DNA from: Alphaproteobacteria bacterium
GTDB lineage: Bacteria; Pseudomonadota; Alphaproteobacteria; JAJFIK01
Direction of reading: 5' to 3'
NCBI GenBank assembly: GCA_028280665.1
Contig: JANQLJ010000032.1
Span: forward strand, 1-49,981
Length of the DNA stretch: 49,981 nucleotides
Shown: positions 20,672-29,215 of the stretch, in pieces
Position numbering within the stretch: the first letter of the stretch is position 1
How the letters are laid out: the number at the start of each line of letters is the position of its first letter
Notes under the pieces: model-generated
What the model was told of the DNA's origin: nothing
Seen by the model: only the letters and a program-made list of their open reading frames with translations
Database searches by the model: none
Translations under genes and position numbers: made by a program

Positions 20672-22030
20672 ATGAGCGATTTGGACACCCCGAGCAACGA
20701 TTCCTCGCTCCCTCTTGCGCGCGCTACGGGGCGCGTGCGTCTGCGCACGCTGGTCCTGCTGCGCTGGCTTGCGGTGGCGGGGCAAACGGTGGCGGTGCTG
20801 GGGGTTCACTTTGTGGCGGGGTTCGCGCTGCCGCTTGTTGCCTGTCTTGTTGTGATCGGCGCGAGCGCGGCGCTCAATATCGCGGTGTCGGTGCGCTTTC
20901 CGTTTGCCAAGCGGCTTTCAAACCGCGAGGCCGCGCTTTATCTCGGTTTCGATCTTGTGCAGCTTTTCGCGCTGCTTCTTCTCACGGGCGGGCTGCAAAA
21001 CCCCTTTGCGATTCTGTTCCTGGCGCCGGTGGCGATCTCCGCGGCAAGTCTTGATCTCAAAACCACCGTCGCGCTCGGCGCGCTTGCGTTCTTGTGCGTG
21101 ACCGTTCTTGCGTTCTATCACCTGCCGCTGCCCTGGGCGGCATCCACGCCGCCCGATCTTCCCGTGCTCTATGTGGCGGGCATTTGGGTGGCGCTGGTTC
21201 TGGGTCTTGGCTTTACCGCCGTTTACGCCTGGCGCATTTCGTCCGAAGCCGAGCGCATGTCCATGGCGCTTGAGGCAACGCGCGCGGCGCTGGCGCGCGA
21301 ACATCACCTTGCCTCACTGGGCGGGCTCGCGGCGGCGGCAGCGCACGAGCTCGGCACGCCGCTTGCGACCATTGCGCTCGTATCAAAAGAACTTGAACGC
21401 GAAGTGGACAGAAAAAGCGCCCTTGCCGAGGATGTAATGCTGATCAGCAGTCAGGCCGCACGCTGCCGCGAGATCCTGACGAGGCTTTCCCGTCAGCCGG
21501 GCGATGGCCATGATCACATGGCCGAGGCGCCCCTTGGCGCGCTGCTTGACGAAGTGGCGGCGCCCAATCTTGGTTTGGGCGTCGATGTCAAAGTGATCCT
21601 CACCCCGCCCACGGATGAACGCGCGGGGGCCGAGCCGCTCATCAAGCGCCAGCCGGAAATCATCCACGGACTGCATAATCTTGTGGAAAATGCCGTCGAT
21701 TTTGCGCGGGCGCATGTGACGGTAACCGCATCCTGGACCGCGGACCACGTGCGGGTGCGCATCCGGGACGACGGCCCCGGCATCGCCGCGGAGATTCTCG
21801 CGCAACTAGGGGAGCCTTATGTCTCCTCCCGCCGCCGCGAAGAAGTGGGCGCGGACCCGGAAGAAGCGATCGGCATGGGGCTTGGGTTCTTTATTGCCAA
21901 GACCTTGCTCGAGCGGACCGGCGCCAAGCTCGCTGCGCGAAACCCGGGCGAGGGCGGCGCGGAAGTCGAGGTTGTCTGGCCGCGCGCCCGCATCAAGGCG
22001 GGGCGGGAGAACGCCGCGGGGTCTCCCTAA
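20672..22030 (+). CDS. regB: RegB/PrrB/ActS-type redox-responsive sensor histidine kinase
   Basis: GGLQNPF motif, H-box LASLGGLAAAAAHELGTPLATIALVSKELE, Cys in AARCREIL 40 residues after the H-box His; N/G boxes; next to RegA-type regulator. Confidence 0.9.
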   Translation: MSDLDTPSNDSSLPLARATGRVRLRTLVLLRWLAVAGQTVAVLGVHFVAGFALPLVACLVVIGASAALNIAVSVRFPFAKRLSNREAALYLGFDLVQLFALLLLTGGLQNPFAILFLAPVAISAASLDLKTTVALGALAFLCVTVLAFYHLPLPWAASTPPDLPVLYVAGIWVALVLGLGFTAVYAWRISSEAERMSMALEATRAALAREHHLASLGGLAAAAAHELGTPLATIALVSKELEREVDRKSALAEDVMLISSQAARCREILTRLSRQPGDGHDHMAEAPLGALLDEVAAPNLGLGVDVKVILTPPTDERAGAEPLIKRQPEIIHGLHNLVENAVDFARAHVTVTASWTADHVRVRIRDDGPGIAAEILAQLGEPYVSSRRREEVGADPEEAIGMGLGFFIAKTLLERTGAKLAARNPGEGGAEVEVVWPRARIKAGRENAAGSP

Positions 22031-22160
22031 CAGGCTCTTTCCCTCGTTTTACCGCTATCACGCTTCGAGGGTGGAAATCCGCAGCGGCGTCTTATATCTC
22101 TGTGCGCGTGCCAGGCACCTGGTGCTGCGCGCCAAAAAATCGAGGAAGGGCAAAGCACGG

Positions 22161-22718
22161 ATGGCTGATGAGTTCATTGACCTCAAAACCCTTGAGGACC
22201 GAAGCCTTCTTATTGTCGATGATGACACCCCGTTCCGGACGCGGCTCGGCCGCGCCATGGAAGCGCGCGGCTTTGACGTGGTACTGGCGGAAAGCGTGGG
22301 CGAGGCGAAATCGGAAATCACCCGCGCGGTGCCCGCTTTTGCAGTGGTGGACCTGCGCCTTGAGGACGGCAATGGCCTCGACGTGGTCCAGCGCATTCAG
22401 GACCAGCGCCCCGAGGCGCGGGTGATCGTACTCACGGGCTACGGCAACATCACGACGGCGGTGGCGGCGGTGAAGCGCGGGGCCATCGACTACCTCGCCA
22501 AGCCCGCGGACGCGGACGATGTGGAGCGCGCGCTCCTCTCGGCAAACGGCGATTTGCCGCCGCCGCCGGAAAATCCCATGTCAGCGGACCGGGTGCGCTG
22601 GGAGCACATTCAGCGGGTCTATGAGCTTTGCGGCAAGAACGTTTCGGAAACCGCGCGGCGGCTTAACATGCACCGGCGCACCCTGCAGCGCATTTTGGCG
22701 AAACGCGCACCGCGCTGA
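22161..22718 (+). CDS. regA: RegA/PrrA/ActR-type response regulator
   Basis: Receiver LLIVDDDTPFRTRLGRAME...VVDLRLEDGNGLDVV...KRGAIDYLAKPADADDV and Fis-type HTH KNVSETARRLNMHRRTLQRILAKRAPR. Confidence 0.93.
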   Translation: MADEFIDLKTLEDRSLLIVDDDTPFRTRLGRAMEARGFDVVLAESVGEAKSEITRAVPAFAVVDLRLEDGNGLDVVQRIQDQRPEARVIVLTGYGNITTAVAAVKRGAIDYLAKPADADDVERALLSANGDLPPPPENPMSADRVRWEHIQRVYELCGKNVSETARRLNMHRRTLQRILAKRAPR

Positions 22719-22753
22719 ATTGTCATTCCGGGGCGACCGGAATGACGGTTGGC

Positions 22754-23221
22754 TTAACCCTCATCCAAGTAAGTGGTCAGCCGTTCGGCGGCGACGCGAG
22801 CGAACTTGAGGGTCAAGTTCTTGCGCCGCGCGGGCGCAAGCTTCAGCGTGGGGCTTTCCCGCACGACGGTCCCGCCATAGCCGTCGGCGATGATAAGGCC
22901 CACATCGGCGGGAATAAGCTCAGTGGGAAACTCGGCGTTCACGGCGAAGAAAAAGCGGTCGCAGTGATCGAGATATTCCGTCCACTTGTTGTCGGCGCGA
23001 AAGTCAGGGATGGAGGATTTGACCTCCGCGACGATCAGCTCGCCTTTCTTGTTGAGCCCCGCCACGTCCACCCGGCGGCCGGTAATCAGCGTCAGCTCAC
23101 AAAGGGGCGCAAAGCCGAGGTCGAGGAACAGGCGGCACACCCCGCGGGTGATCTCCGCCGTGCGGCTTTCATCGTCGGGAAGCTCGCTCTCCTCGCCGGT
23201 GTTGATGAACCTGATTGCCAT
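22754..23221 (-). CDS. mmcB: MmcB family DNA repair protein
   Basis: TAEITRGVCRLFLDLGFAPLCELTLITGRRVDVAGLNKKGELIVAEVKSSIPDFRADNKWTEYLDHCDRFFFAV (PD-(D/E)xK-like). Confidence 0.85.
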   Translation of the reverse strand: MAIRFINTGEESELPDDESRTAEITRGVCRLFLDLGFAPLCELTLITGRRVDVAGLNKKGELIVAEVKSSIPDFRADNKWTEYLDHCDRFFFAVNAEFPTELIPADVGLIIADGYGGTVVRESPTLKLAPARRKNLTLKFARVAAERLTTYLDEG

Positions 23222-23276
23222 GAGGGGAGGTTAGGCGCGTGGGCCGCATGCGGCAATAACCCAGCAACAATCCAAC

Positions 23277-23305
23277 AAAAAAGGGCCCCTCAAACGGGGG
23301 CCCTT
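23277..23305 (-). terminator. Rho-independent terminator downstream of the ferritin-like gene
   Basis: aagggcccc-tcaaacg-... 9-bp stem (23281-23289 with 23297-23305); the U-tract (TTTTTT) reads on the minus strand. Confidence 0.85.
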
Positions 23306-23330
23306 CAGGAAGGTATTCCTTTAGCGCACC

Positions 23331-24461
23331 TCACTCCGCCGCGGTGGCGCGGGCATTGAGGCTGTAGGCCTCGTCCTTACCGAAGTTTACTCTTTGCAAA
23401 AAGCCAATGCCTTCCTCGGCGATGGCGTCGCCCACCATAGTGTCGCCTTCGGCGCGCAGCTCGTCCATGTTCACATAAGTGGCATAAAGATCGCGCGTGC
23501 GGTCGGTAATGATCCCGGCATTCAAAAGCGTCTTGATCAGCACCCGGAAGATATCGGTGGATTCTTCCATGCGCTTGCGGCGCTCGTCGTCGGTGGCGAC
23601 CTCCAGGAACGCAGCCATCACGTCTTCCCAGTTAAGGCCGAAGTCCGCGTAAAGCTCTTTCATCTGCTCGGGGTTTACGAGGTTAAAGAGCAGCGTTTGG
23701 AAACATTGCGCCGCCCAGTCCTCGACAATGTTGTGCTCTTCTTCGGAAAGGTGCGGCACGGTGCGGTCGGCCCAGATCTTGCCGAACTTGTGGTGGAACG
23801 CTTCGTCGGTCATCACGAGCTGCATGAGGTGCCGCATAACCGGGTCGTTCGATTCCTTAAAGAACGTGGCGAAGGCGCCCATGGCGAGCCCTTCGACCAG
23901 CATCTGCATGCCGACGATCTTTTTGTAGACCTCAGGCGCGTTCACCATTTCGGTGAGCAGGGTCTTAAGCGTTGGCCCGCACGGGAGCGGCGCGCCCCAG
24001 CGCGACTGGATGTATTTTGAAAAAGCCGTGACGTGACGGGCTTCTTCGCGGGCCTGGTTGGCGGCATATTCTTGCGCGCCCTGATCGCGGAGGATGTGAA
24101 CCAGCGAGGCGGAAAGCGCCAGCGCGCCCGCTTCGCCGTGAAGGATCGCGGAGATTTGCCAGCGCGCCACTTCGTTGATGAAGCGGGTGCGCTCCTTGCC
24201 CGAAAGGTGCTCGTCCACCAGCTTGGTTTGCAGGGCGGGGACGAAATCCTCCGGGATCAGCGGCTCGTTTTCGAGATCGAAGGACACATCGAAGTCGATG
24301 TATTTCTTATCGAGCGGGTCCCAGAAATGGTCGTGGGTGGCGGAGATGATCTTGTCGAAGGCAGTGGCGCGCCCGGCATAGCGGTCCACCTCGATCATGG
24401 CGGCGAAATCGTCGGGCGCCACCGCGTCATACATATCGTCCTTGGTGATCTGGCGGACCAT
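23331..24461 (-). CDS. Ferritin-like / ribonucleotide-reductase-R2-like diiron-carboxylate protein of unknown function
   Basis: Two equally spaced E-X29-ExxH motifs: HGE...EEARH and MLVEG...TDEAFH; helical all-alpha sequence. Confidence 0.75.
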   Translation of the reverse strand: MVRQITKDDMYDAVAPDDFAAMIEVDRYAGRATAFDKIISATHDHFWDPLDKKYIDFDVSFDLENEPLIPEDFVPALQTKLVDEHLSGKERTRFINEVARWQISAILHGEAGALALSASLVHILRDQGAQEYAANQAREEARHVTAFSKYIQSRWGAPLPCGPTLKTLLTEMVNAPEVYKKIVGMQMLVEGLAMGAFATFFKESNDPVMRHLMQLVMTDEAFHHKFGKIWADRTVPHLSEEEHNIVEDWAAQCFQTLLFNLVNPEQMKELYADFGLNWEDVMAAFLEVATDDERRKRMEESTDIFRVLIKTLLNAGIITDRTRDLYATYVNMDELRAEGDTMVGDAIAEEGIGFLQRVNFGKDEAYSLNARATAAE

Positions 24462-24513
24462 TTCTCTCTCCTCGACAGCAAAAGTCCCAAACCCCGCCGC
24501 CCGGTTCTTACCG

Positions 24514-24589
24514 TGACGGCAGCGTCAAGTTTCCCCCAAGATATAGGGGGTAGGGCGCCCTCCACAAGAAAAAAATGACGCAGGCGTCA
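24514..24589. promoter_or_regulatory. Two 14-bp palindromes TGACG-N4-CGTCA upstream of the ferritin-like gene (candidate operators)
   Basis: TGACGGCAGCGTCA at 24514-24527 and TGACGCAGGCGTCA at 24576-24589. Confidence 0.6.
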
Positions 24590-25043
24590 ATTTTTAACAC
24601 TGCCCTCCCATGATCATGATACGCAACAATCGTGCATGGTTATGCGGTCCTTAAAACACACGGGTTACGTTAATGACGAAAGTCGCAAGATTTCTACTGG
24701 ATCGCCGGGGCAGGACCGGTATCTTGCGAGGGTGGCTGGCCGCCGCTTGGAGGAGGGCGCCGGCTGGTGTTTGGTTTCGCTCGGGGGATGATCTGACAGA
24801 TTATCACCCGTCTTTGCGGGGTCTGAGCAGGGCCTGAAACGGGCCAGAGTAAAGGGCGTGCGGGGCTGAGGGGCCGCCGCGCCCGCCAAAAAGGGGAGGC
24901 AAGCACCCGGGCCGGCGGCAGCGCCGGCATGCGGGGGCACCCTCTTCTTTGACATTTGTGGGGTTCACCGGCGCATAGGGCTTCTATATGCGTTTGCGGG
25001 GTGGGGGCGGCGCAAGACGCTCCGTACAAGGACGGATTAAGGC

Positions 25044-27887
25044 ATGATCAAGTTTCTCGAAAACGTAGTCTTCGCGCTGCGCTTTCCGATTTTGATAGGC
25101 TTCGCCATCGTTACGGTCATCACCGCCACCTGGGCGGTGCAGTTGCGCCTCGATGCGGGCTTCGACAAGCAGCTTCCCCAAGGCCACGAATACATTCAGA
25201 CCTTCCAGGAATACCGCGACCGGCTGTTCGGCTCGAACCGGGTCATCGTCGTGGTGCGCAGCCGCGAAGAGGGCGGTATTTTCACGCCGTCATTCATGAC
25301 CCGACTCAAGGAAGTCACGGACGATGTGTTCTTCCTGCCCGGCGTCGACCGCCGCACGGTGACCTCGCTCTGGACCCCCAATACGCGCTATTTCGAGATC
25401 ACCGAGGAAGGCTTTCGCGCCGATGACGTGATCCCCGGCACGGTGACGCCGAGAACCCTCAACGACCGCAATCTCGAACAGATCCGCAATAACGTGATCC
25501 GCGGCGGTTATGTGGGCCGGCTCGTCTCGAACGACTTCAACTCGGCCATGATCGTCGCCGAGCTTGTGGAACTGGACCCGGCAACCAGCCAGCCGCTCGA
25601 CTATTTCGATCTGGCCGCGCGGCTCGAGCGTGACATCCGCTGCCGCAACTTTTTCACCGTGACCCTCGATGCGCCCAACCGCCAGATGGAACGGCGCATC
25701 GGCCAATCGAACACCTCTTTCATATTCAAGCCCGCACAGTTCTCGGCAATCGTCAGTGGAGACCTGCCGCTCGACCGGTTTGCGGGTCTTCAAAGCGGCG
25801 ACTGCGAGCCGGCGCTTGAGTACCCGGATCAGAACTTCACGGTTGTCGTGGCCGAAGGCGGCCTAGAGGACGCGGTTTTTGAAATCCGTGAAGGCGATGC
25901 GGACGGCCGCGTGGTGGGCCGGTTCAGCCCGATCTACATTGCCGCCGAGCGCGAGCTTGAAGATGGTTGGTACACGGTCCAATCGGGCGGCGTTCAGGTG
26001 CTCAATGAACGGGGCCGCCAGGCGCTCGCCGAAGAACAAGGCCTGACCTACGGCGCGGACGAGCTGCCGGTCGGTGTCTTCGTCGTGGCGCGTGAGGGCG
26101 AAGCGCCCTTTGAAGTGGGCGATAGCTTCGGGGTAACAGTTGAGCGCGCCCCTATCGACATTCACATTATCGGTTTTGCCAAAGTGATTGGCGACATCGC
26201 GGACGGCGCGGCCGGTGTGATCGTCTTTTTCATCCTTGCCTTTATTATCACCGCGTTTCTTGTCTATCTCTATTCCCAGTCGCTTATCCTGACCCTGGTG
26301 CCGCTGGGGTGCTCGCTGGTTTCACTCATTTGGCAGTTCGGCGCGCTGCATGTGTTGGGGCTCGGCCTCGACCCCCTTGCCATTTTGGTGCCGTTCCTCG
26401 TCTTCGCCATTGGGGTTTCTCACGGGGTGCAGCAGATCAATCTGATCAGCCGCGAGATCGAGAACGGTATGAGCGCCATGCAAGCCTCGCGCTCCTCGTT
26501 CAGCGGGCTTTTGGTGCCCGGCTCTATGGCGCTGATCACCGACCTTGTGGGCTTTATCACGCTCTATCTCATCCCCATTACCATGATCCGCGAGCTGGCT
26601 ATCACCGCCACCATCGGCGTTCTGTTCAAGATCTTCACGAACCTGATCATGCTGCCGCTCGTTGTTTCGTATTTTAGTTTTGGCGAAAACTACGTGGCCC
26701 GAATTACGAGAGCGCGTGATTTCCGCCGAAAGATCATGCGCGTCTTTGGTTTTGCGGCGTATCCGCCCATCGCGATCCTTATTTTTATTGGCGCGTGCTT
26801 TGTGTTCGTGAACGCAGTGGTCGCAAGTCAGGACCGCCACGTGGGCGATTTGCACGCCGGCAGCCCGGAACTGAGGCCCGAGGCCCGCTACAATGTGGAT
26901 AGCCGGCAAATCGCGGCGGACTATTCCATCGGGCTCAACTTGCTGACGGTGATCGTGGAAACGCCGAGCGAAGCCTGCATCAACTACGAGCCTATGAGCT
27001 ACCTGAACCAGTTCTCCTGGGCCATGACCAATGTGGAGGGGGTCTTGTCGGTGGCCTCGCTGCCTTTTGCCGCCAAGCGCTCGAACGCGGGCTGGAACGA
27101 AGGCAACCTCAAATGGACGGCGCTGCCGCGCAACCGCTTTGCCCTTGTTCAGGCGACCGCGCCTATCCCCACATCGACGGGTCTTTTGAACGCTAACTGC
27201 TCCTTGCTCCCGGTACAGATTTTCACCGAGGACAGCCGCGCGACCACCATCTCGACCGTGGTGCACGCGGTGGAAGAATGGCGCGACGCGCACCCGAACG
27301 AGGACGTGAACATTCGCCTTGCGTCGGGCAATGTGGGCGTTGCCGCGGCCACCAACGAGACCGTGGAACAGGCGGAGCTGCCCATGATCCTCGCGGTCTA
27401 TGCGGTGATCATCCTTATGGTGATTGCCACCTACCGCGACTGGCGCGCGACCATTGCGTGCTGCGTGCCGCTGACGGTCGCCACGTTCATCGGCTACTGG
27501 TTCATGAAGGAAATCGGCATCGGGCTTAAAGTCTCGACACTGCCGGTGATCGTGCTCGCGGTGGGCCTTGGGGTGGACTACGCGTTCTATATTTATAACC
27601 GCGTTCAGTTCCACCTTTCCCAAGGGATCAACATCACCCAGTCCTATCAACTCACCATGTACGAAACCGGCATGGCCGTGGTGTTCGTGGCGCTGACCAT
27701 GGCCATGGGGGTTTCTACCTGGGTCTTCTCCGCGCTCAAGTTCCAGGCGGACATGGGGCTCTTGCTCTTCTTTATGTTCATGACCAACATGATCATGGCG
27801 GTGACGGTGTTGCCGGCGATTGCCGTTATTCTCGATCTTCTGTTCAAGCGGACCAAACCCGTCCGCGCGCCCGCGGGCGGGCACTAG
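25044..27887 (+). CDS. MMPL/RND superfamily transporter
   Basis: Two TM bundles and large periplasmic loops; IHIIGFAKVIGDIADGAAGVIVFFILAFIITAFLVYLYSQS; SHGVQQINLISREIENG; VIVLAVGLGVDYAFYIYNRVQF. Confidence 0.9.
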   Translation: MIKFLENVVFALRFPILIGFAIVTVITATWAVQLRLDAGFDKQLPQGHEYIQTFQEYRDRLFGSNRVIVVVRSREEGGIFTPSFMTRLKEVTDDVFFLPGVDRRTVTSLWTPNTRYFEITEEGFRADDVIPGTVTPRTLNDRNLEQIRNNVIRGGYVGRLVSNDFNSAMIVAELVELDPATSQPLDYFDLAARLERDIRCRNFFTVTLDAPNRQMERRIGQSNTSFIFKPAQFSAIVSGDLPLDRFAGLQSGDCEPALEYPDQNFTVVVAEGGLEDAVFEIREGDADGRVVGRFSPIYIAAERELEDGWYTVQSGGVQVLNERGRQALAEEQGLTYGADELPVGVFVVAREGEAPFEVGDSFGVTVERAPIDIHIIGFAKVIGDIADGAAGVIVFFILAFIITAFLVYLYSQSLILTLVPLGCSLVSLIWQFGALHVLGLGLDPLAILVPFLVFAIGVSHGVQQINLISREIENGMSAMQASRSSFSGLLVPGSMALITDLVGFITLYLIPITMIRELAITATIGVLFKIFTNLIMLPLVVSYFSFGENYVARITRARDFRRKIMRVFGFAAYPPIAILIFIGACFVFVNAVVASQDRHVGDLHAGSPELRPEARYNVDSRQIAADYSIGLNLLTVIVETPSEACINYEPMSYLNQFSWAMTNVEGVLSVASLPFAAKRSNAGWNEGNLKWTALPRNRFALVQATAPIPTSTGLLNANCSLLPVQIFTEDSRATTISTVVHAVEEWRDAHPNEDVNIRLASGNVGVAAATNETVEQAELPMILAVYAVIILMVIATYRDWRATIACCVPLTVATFIGYWFMKEIGIGLKVSTLPVIVLAVGLGVDYAFYIYNRVQFHLSQGINITQSYQLTMYETGMAVVFVALTMAMGVSTWVFSALKFQADMGLLLFFMFMTNMIMAVTVLPAIAVILDLLFKRTKPVRAPAGGH

Positions 27888-27996
27888 GTCTCCCGCCGGT
27901 GGCGTGATCCGGGGCGTCCGCTCCCCGCGCTTTTCAAATGGGCCGGTCCGTGCCAATCTCCGTGCCGGGTTCATTAACTTGCCTGGAGGGGCAGAT

Positions 27997-28476
27997 ATGC
28001 TCGGCAGACTCTTCGGATGGCTCAAAGGTGCGGAACCTGCGGCGCCGCCGACCCCCGACATCGACTTTTCCAAGAAGGAAGTTTCGGCCGCCGCCTTACT
28101 GGTCGAATCCTCGCGTCTTGATACGAATTTCGACGAGACCGAAAAAAACACTATCGAGCGTTTAGTGCGCGACAAGTTCAAACTAAGCGGCGACGACGCG
28201 CGCAAGCTTCTGGATTATGCCGCCACGCGGCAGGGCCAGGTCTATTCCGACTGGGTTTTTACCGAAACCGTGCGCAAGGAGTTTTCCCTTAATGAGCGGG
28301 AAGACATTGTCGGCATGCTGTGGGAAGTGGCGTATGCGGACGGAACGCTGCACCGCTTCGAGGCGCACATGATCCACCGGGTGGCGGACGAGCTGGGCGT
28401 CGGCAAGAAGGCGCTTGAAAAACAGCGTCAGGCCGCCCTCAAACGCCTCAAGATGGACGATCCTACAAAGAACTAA
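27997..28476 (+). CDS. TerB family (tellurite-resistance-like) protein
   Basis: KKEVSAAALLVESSRLDTNFDETEKNTIERLVRDKFKLS...LWEVAYADGTLHRFEAHMIHRVADELGV. Confidence 0.9.
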   Translation: MLGRLFGWLKGAEPAAPPTPDIDFSKKEVSAAALLVESSRLDTNFDETEKNTIERLVRDKFKLSGDDARKLLDYAATRQGQVYSDWVFTETVRKEFSLNEREDIVGMLWEVAYADGTLHRFEAHMIHRVADELGVGKKALEKQRQAALKRLKMDDPTKN

Positions 28477-29111
28477 CGCAATCCGAGACCGGTAAGTTTT
28501 TCGAGGTCCTCAATCGCCTGATCGGCATTGAGGACCTTTATTGTGTGCATCCCCAGGGCCCGCGCGGGCTTGCAGTTAATGCCGAGATCGTCGAGGTAGG
28601 CACAAGCGCCGGGCGAAACCGACAGCGCCTCGCACATCATCTCATAAATGCGCGGGTCGGGCTTGCGCAAGCCCACCTTCGAGCTTTCGATCACATGATC
28701 GAACACCCCCATCACGGGATGGATGCCGCGGTCGCCCTCTTCCCAGAAGTTAGCGCCATCTGAAGGCTTTACGTTGTTGGTGATGCAGCCGTTCTTGAAC
28801 CGGGCTTTGCAGCGCTCAAGCGCGCGCACCATTTGGGGCCGCAAATCGCCATGCAATAGCGCGATGACGTCGCGTCCCGGCACATCAAATCCTTTTGCGC
28901 GCGCTTCGGCGGCAAAGGCGGCATCGAATTCATCGGGCGAGAGTTCGGTGCGCTCGAACCTAGCCCAGGCATTGGTGTCGGAGTTTTCTGCATTGAGCGC
29001 GCGGATGAAATCCCGCGGCAGCCCGTTCGCTTCTTCATAGCGGTTGAACGCCTCGAACGGCGAGGTGGTGAAGACACCGCCGAAATCCCAAATCACCGCT
29101 TCGATTGCCAT
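28473..29111 (-). CDS. HAD-IA family hydrolase
   Basis: AVIWDFGGVFTTSPFEAF...CITNNVKPSDG...VIESSKVGLRKPDPRIYEMMCEALSVSPGACAYLDDLGINCKPARALGMHTI. Confidence 0.93.
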   Translation of the reverse strand: MAIEAVIWDFGGVFTTSPFEAFNRYEEANGLPRDFIRALNAENSDTNAWARFERTELSPDEFDAAFAAEARAKGFDVPGRDVIALLHGDLRPQMVRALERCKARFKNGCITNNVKPSDGANFWEEGDRGIHPVMGVFDHVIESSKVGLRKPDPRIYEMMCEALSVSPGACAYLDDLGINCKPARALGMHTIKVLNADQAIEDLEKLTGLGLR

Positions 29112-29215
29112 ATGCTTTCCTTGTCTTGGACGAATGAATAAGCTCACCTCCTGTCTCAGAACGCAAGAGCTTCGCTTCCAACACCGCCGCCAACATCGCC
29201 ATCAAGGAGAAATCA

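Noticed and set aside
24665-25029. Minus-strand ORFs (96 and 111 aa) in the diiron/MMPL intergenic region
   Set aside because: Pro/Arg/Ala-rich, no plausible domain; the region is better explained by inverted-repeat structure.
26322-28205. 627-aa minus-strand ORF opposite the MMPL gene
   Set aside because: Antisense shadow frame; translation dominated by H/R/D/N repeats and no recognisable domain.
27997-28476. TerB protein as part of a tellurite-resistance or defence island
   Set aside because: Isolated TerB-domain protein without other ter genes or defence-type neighbours.
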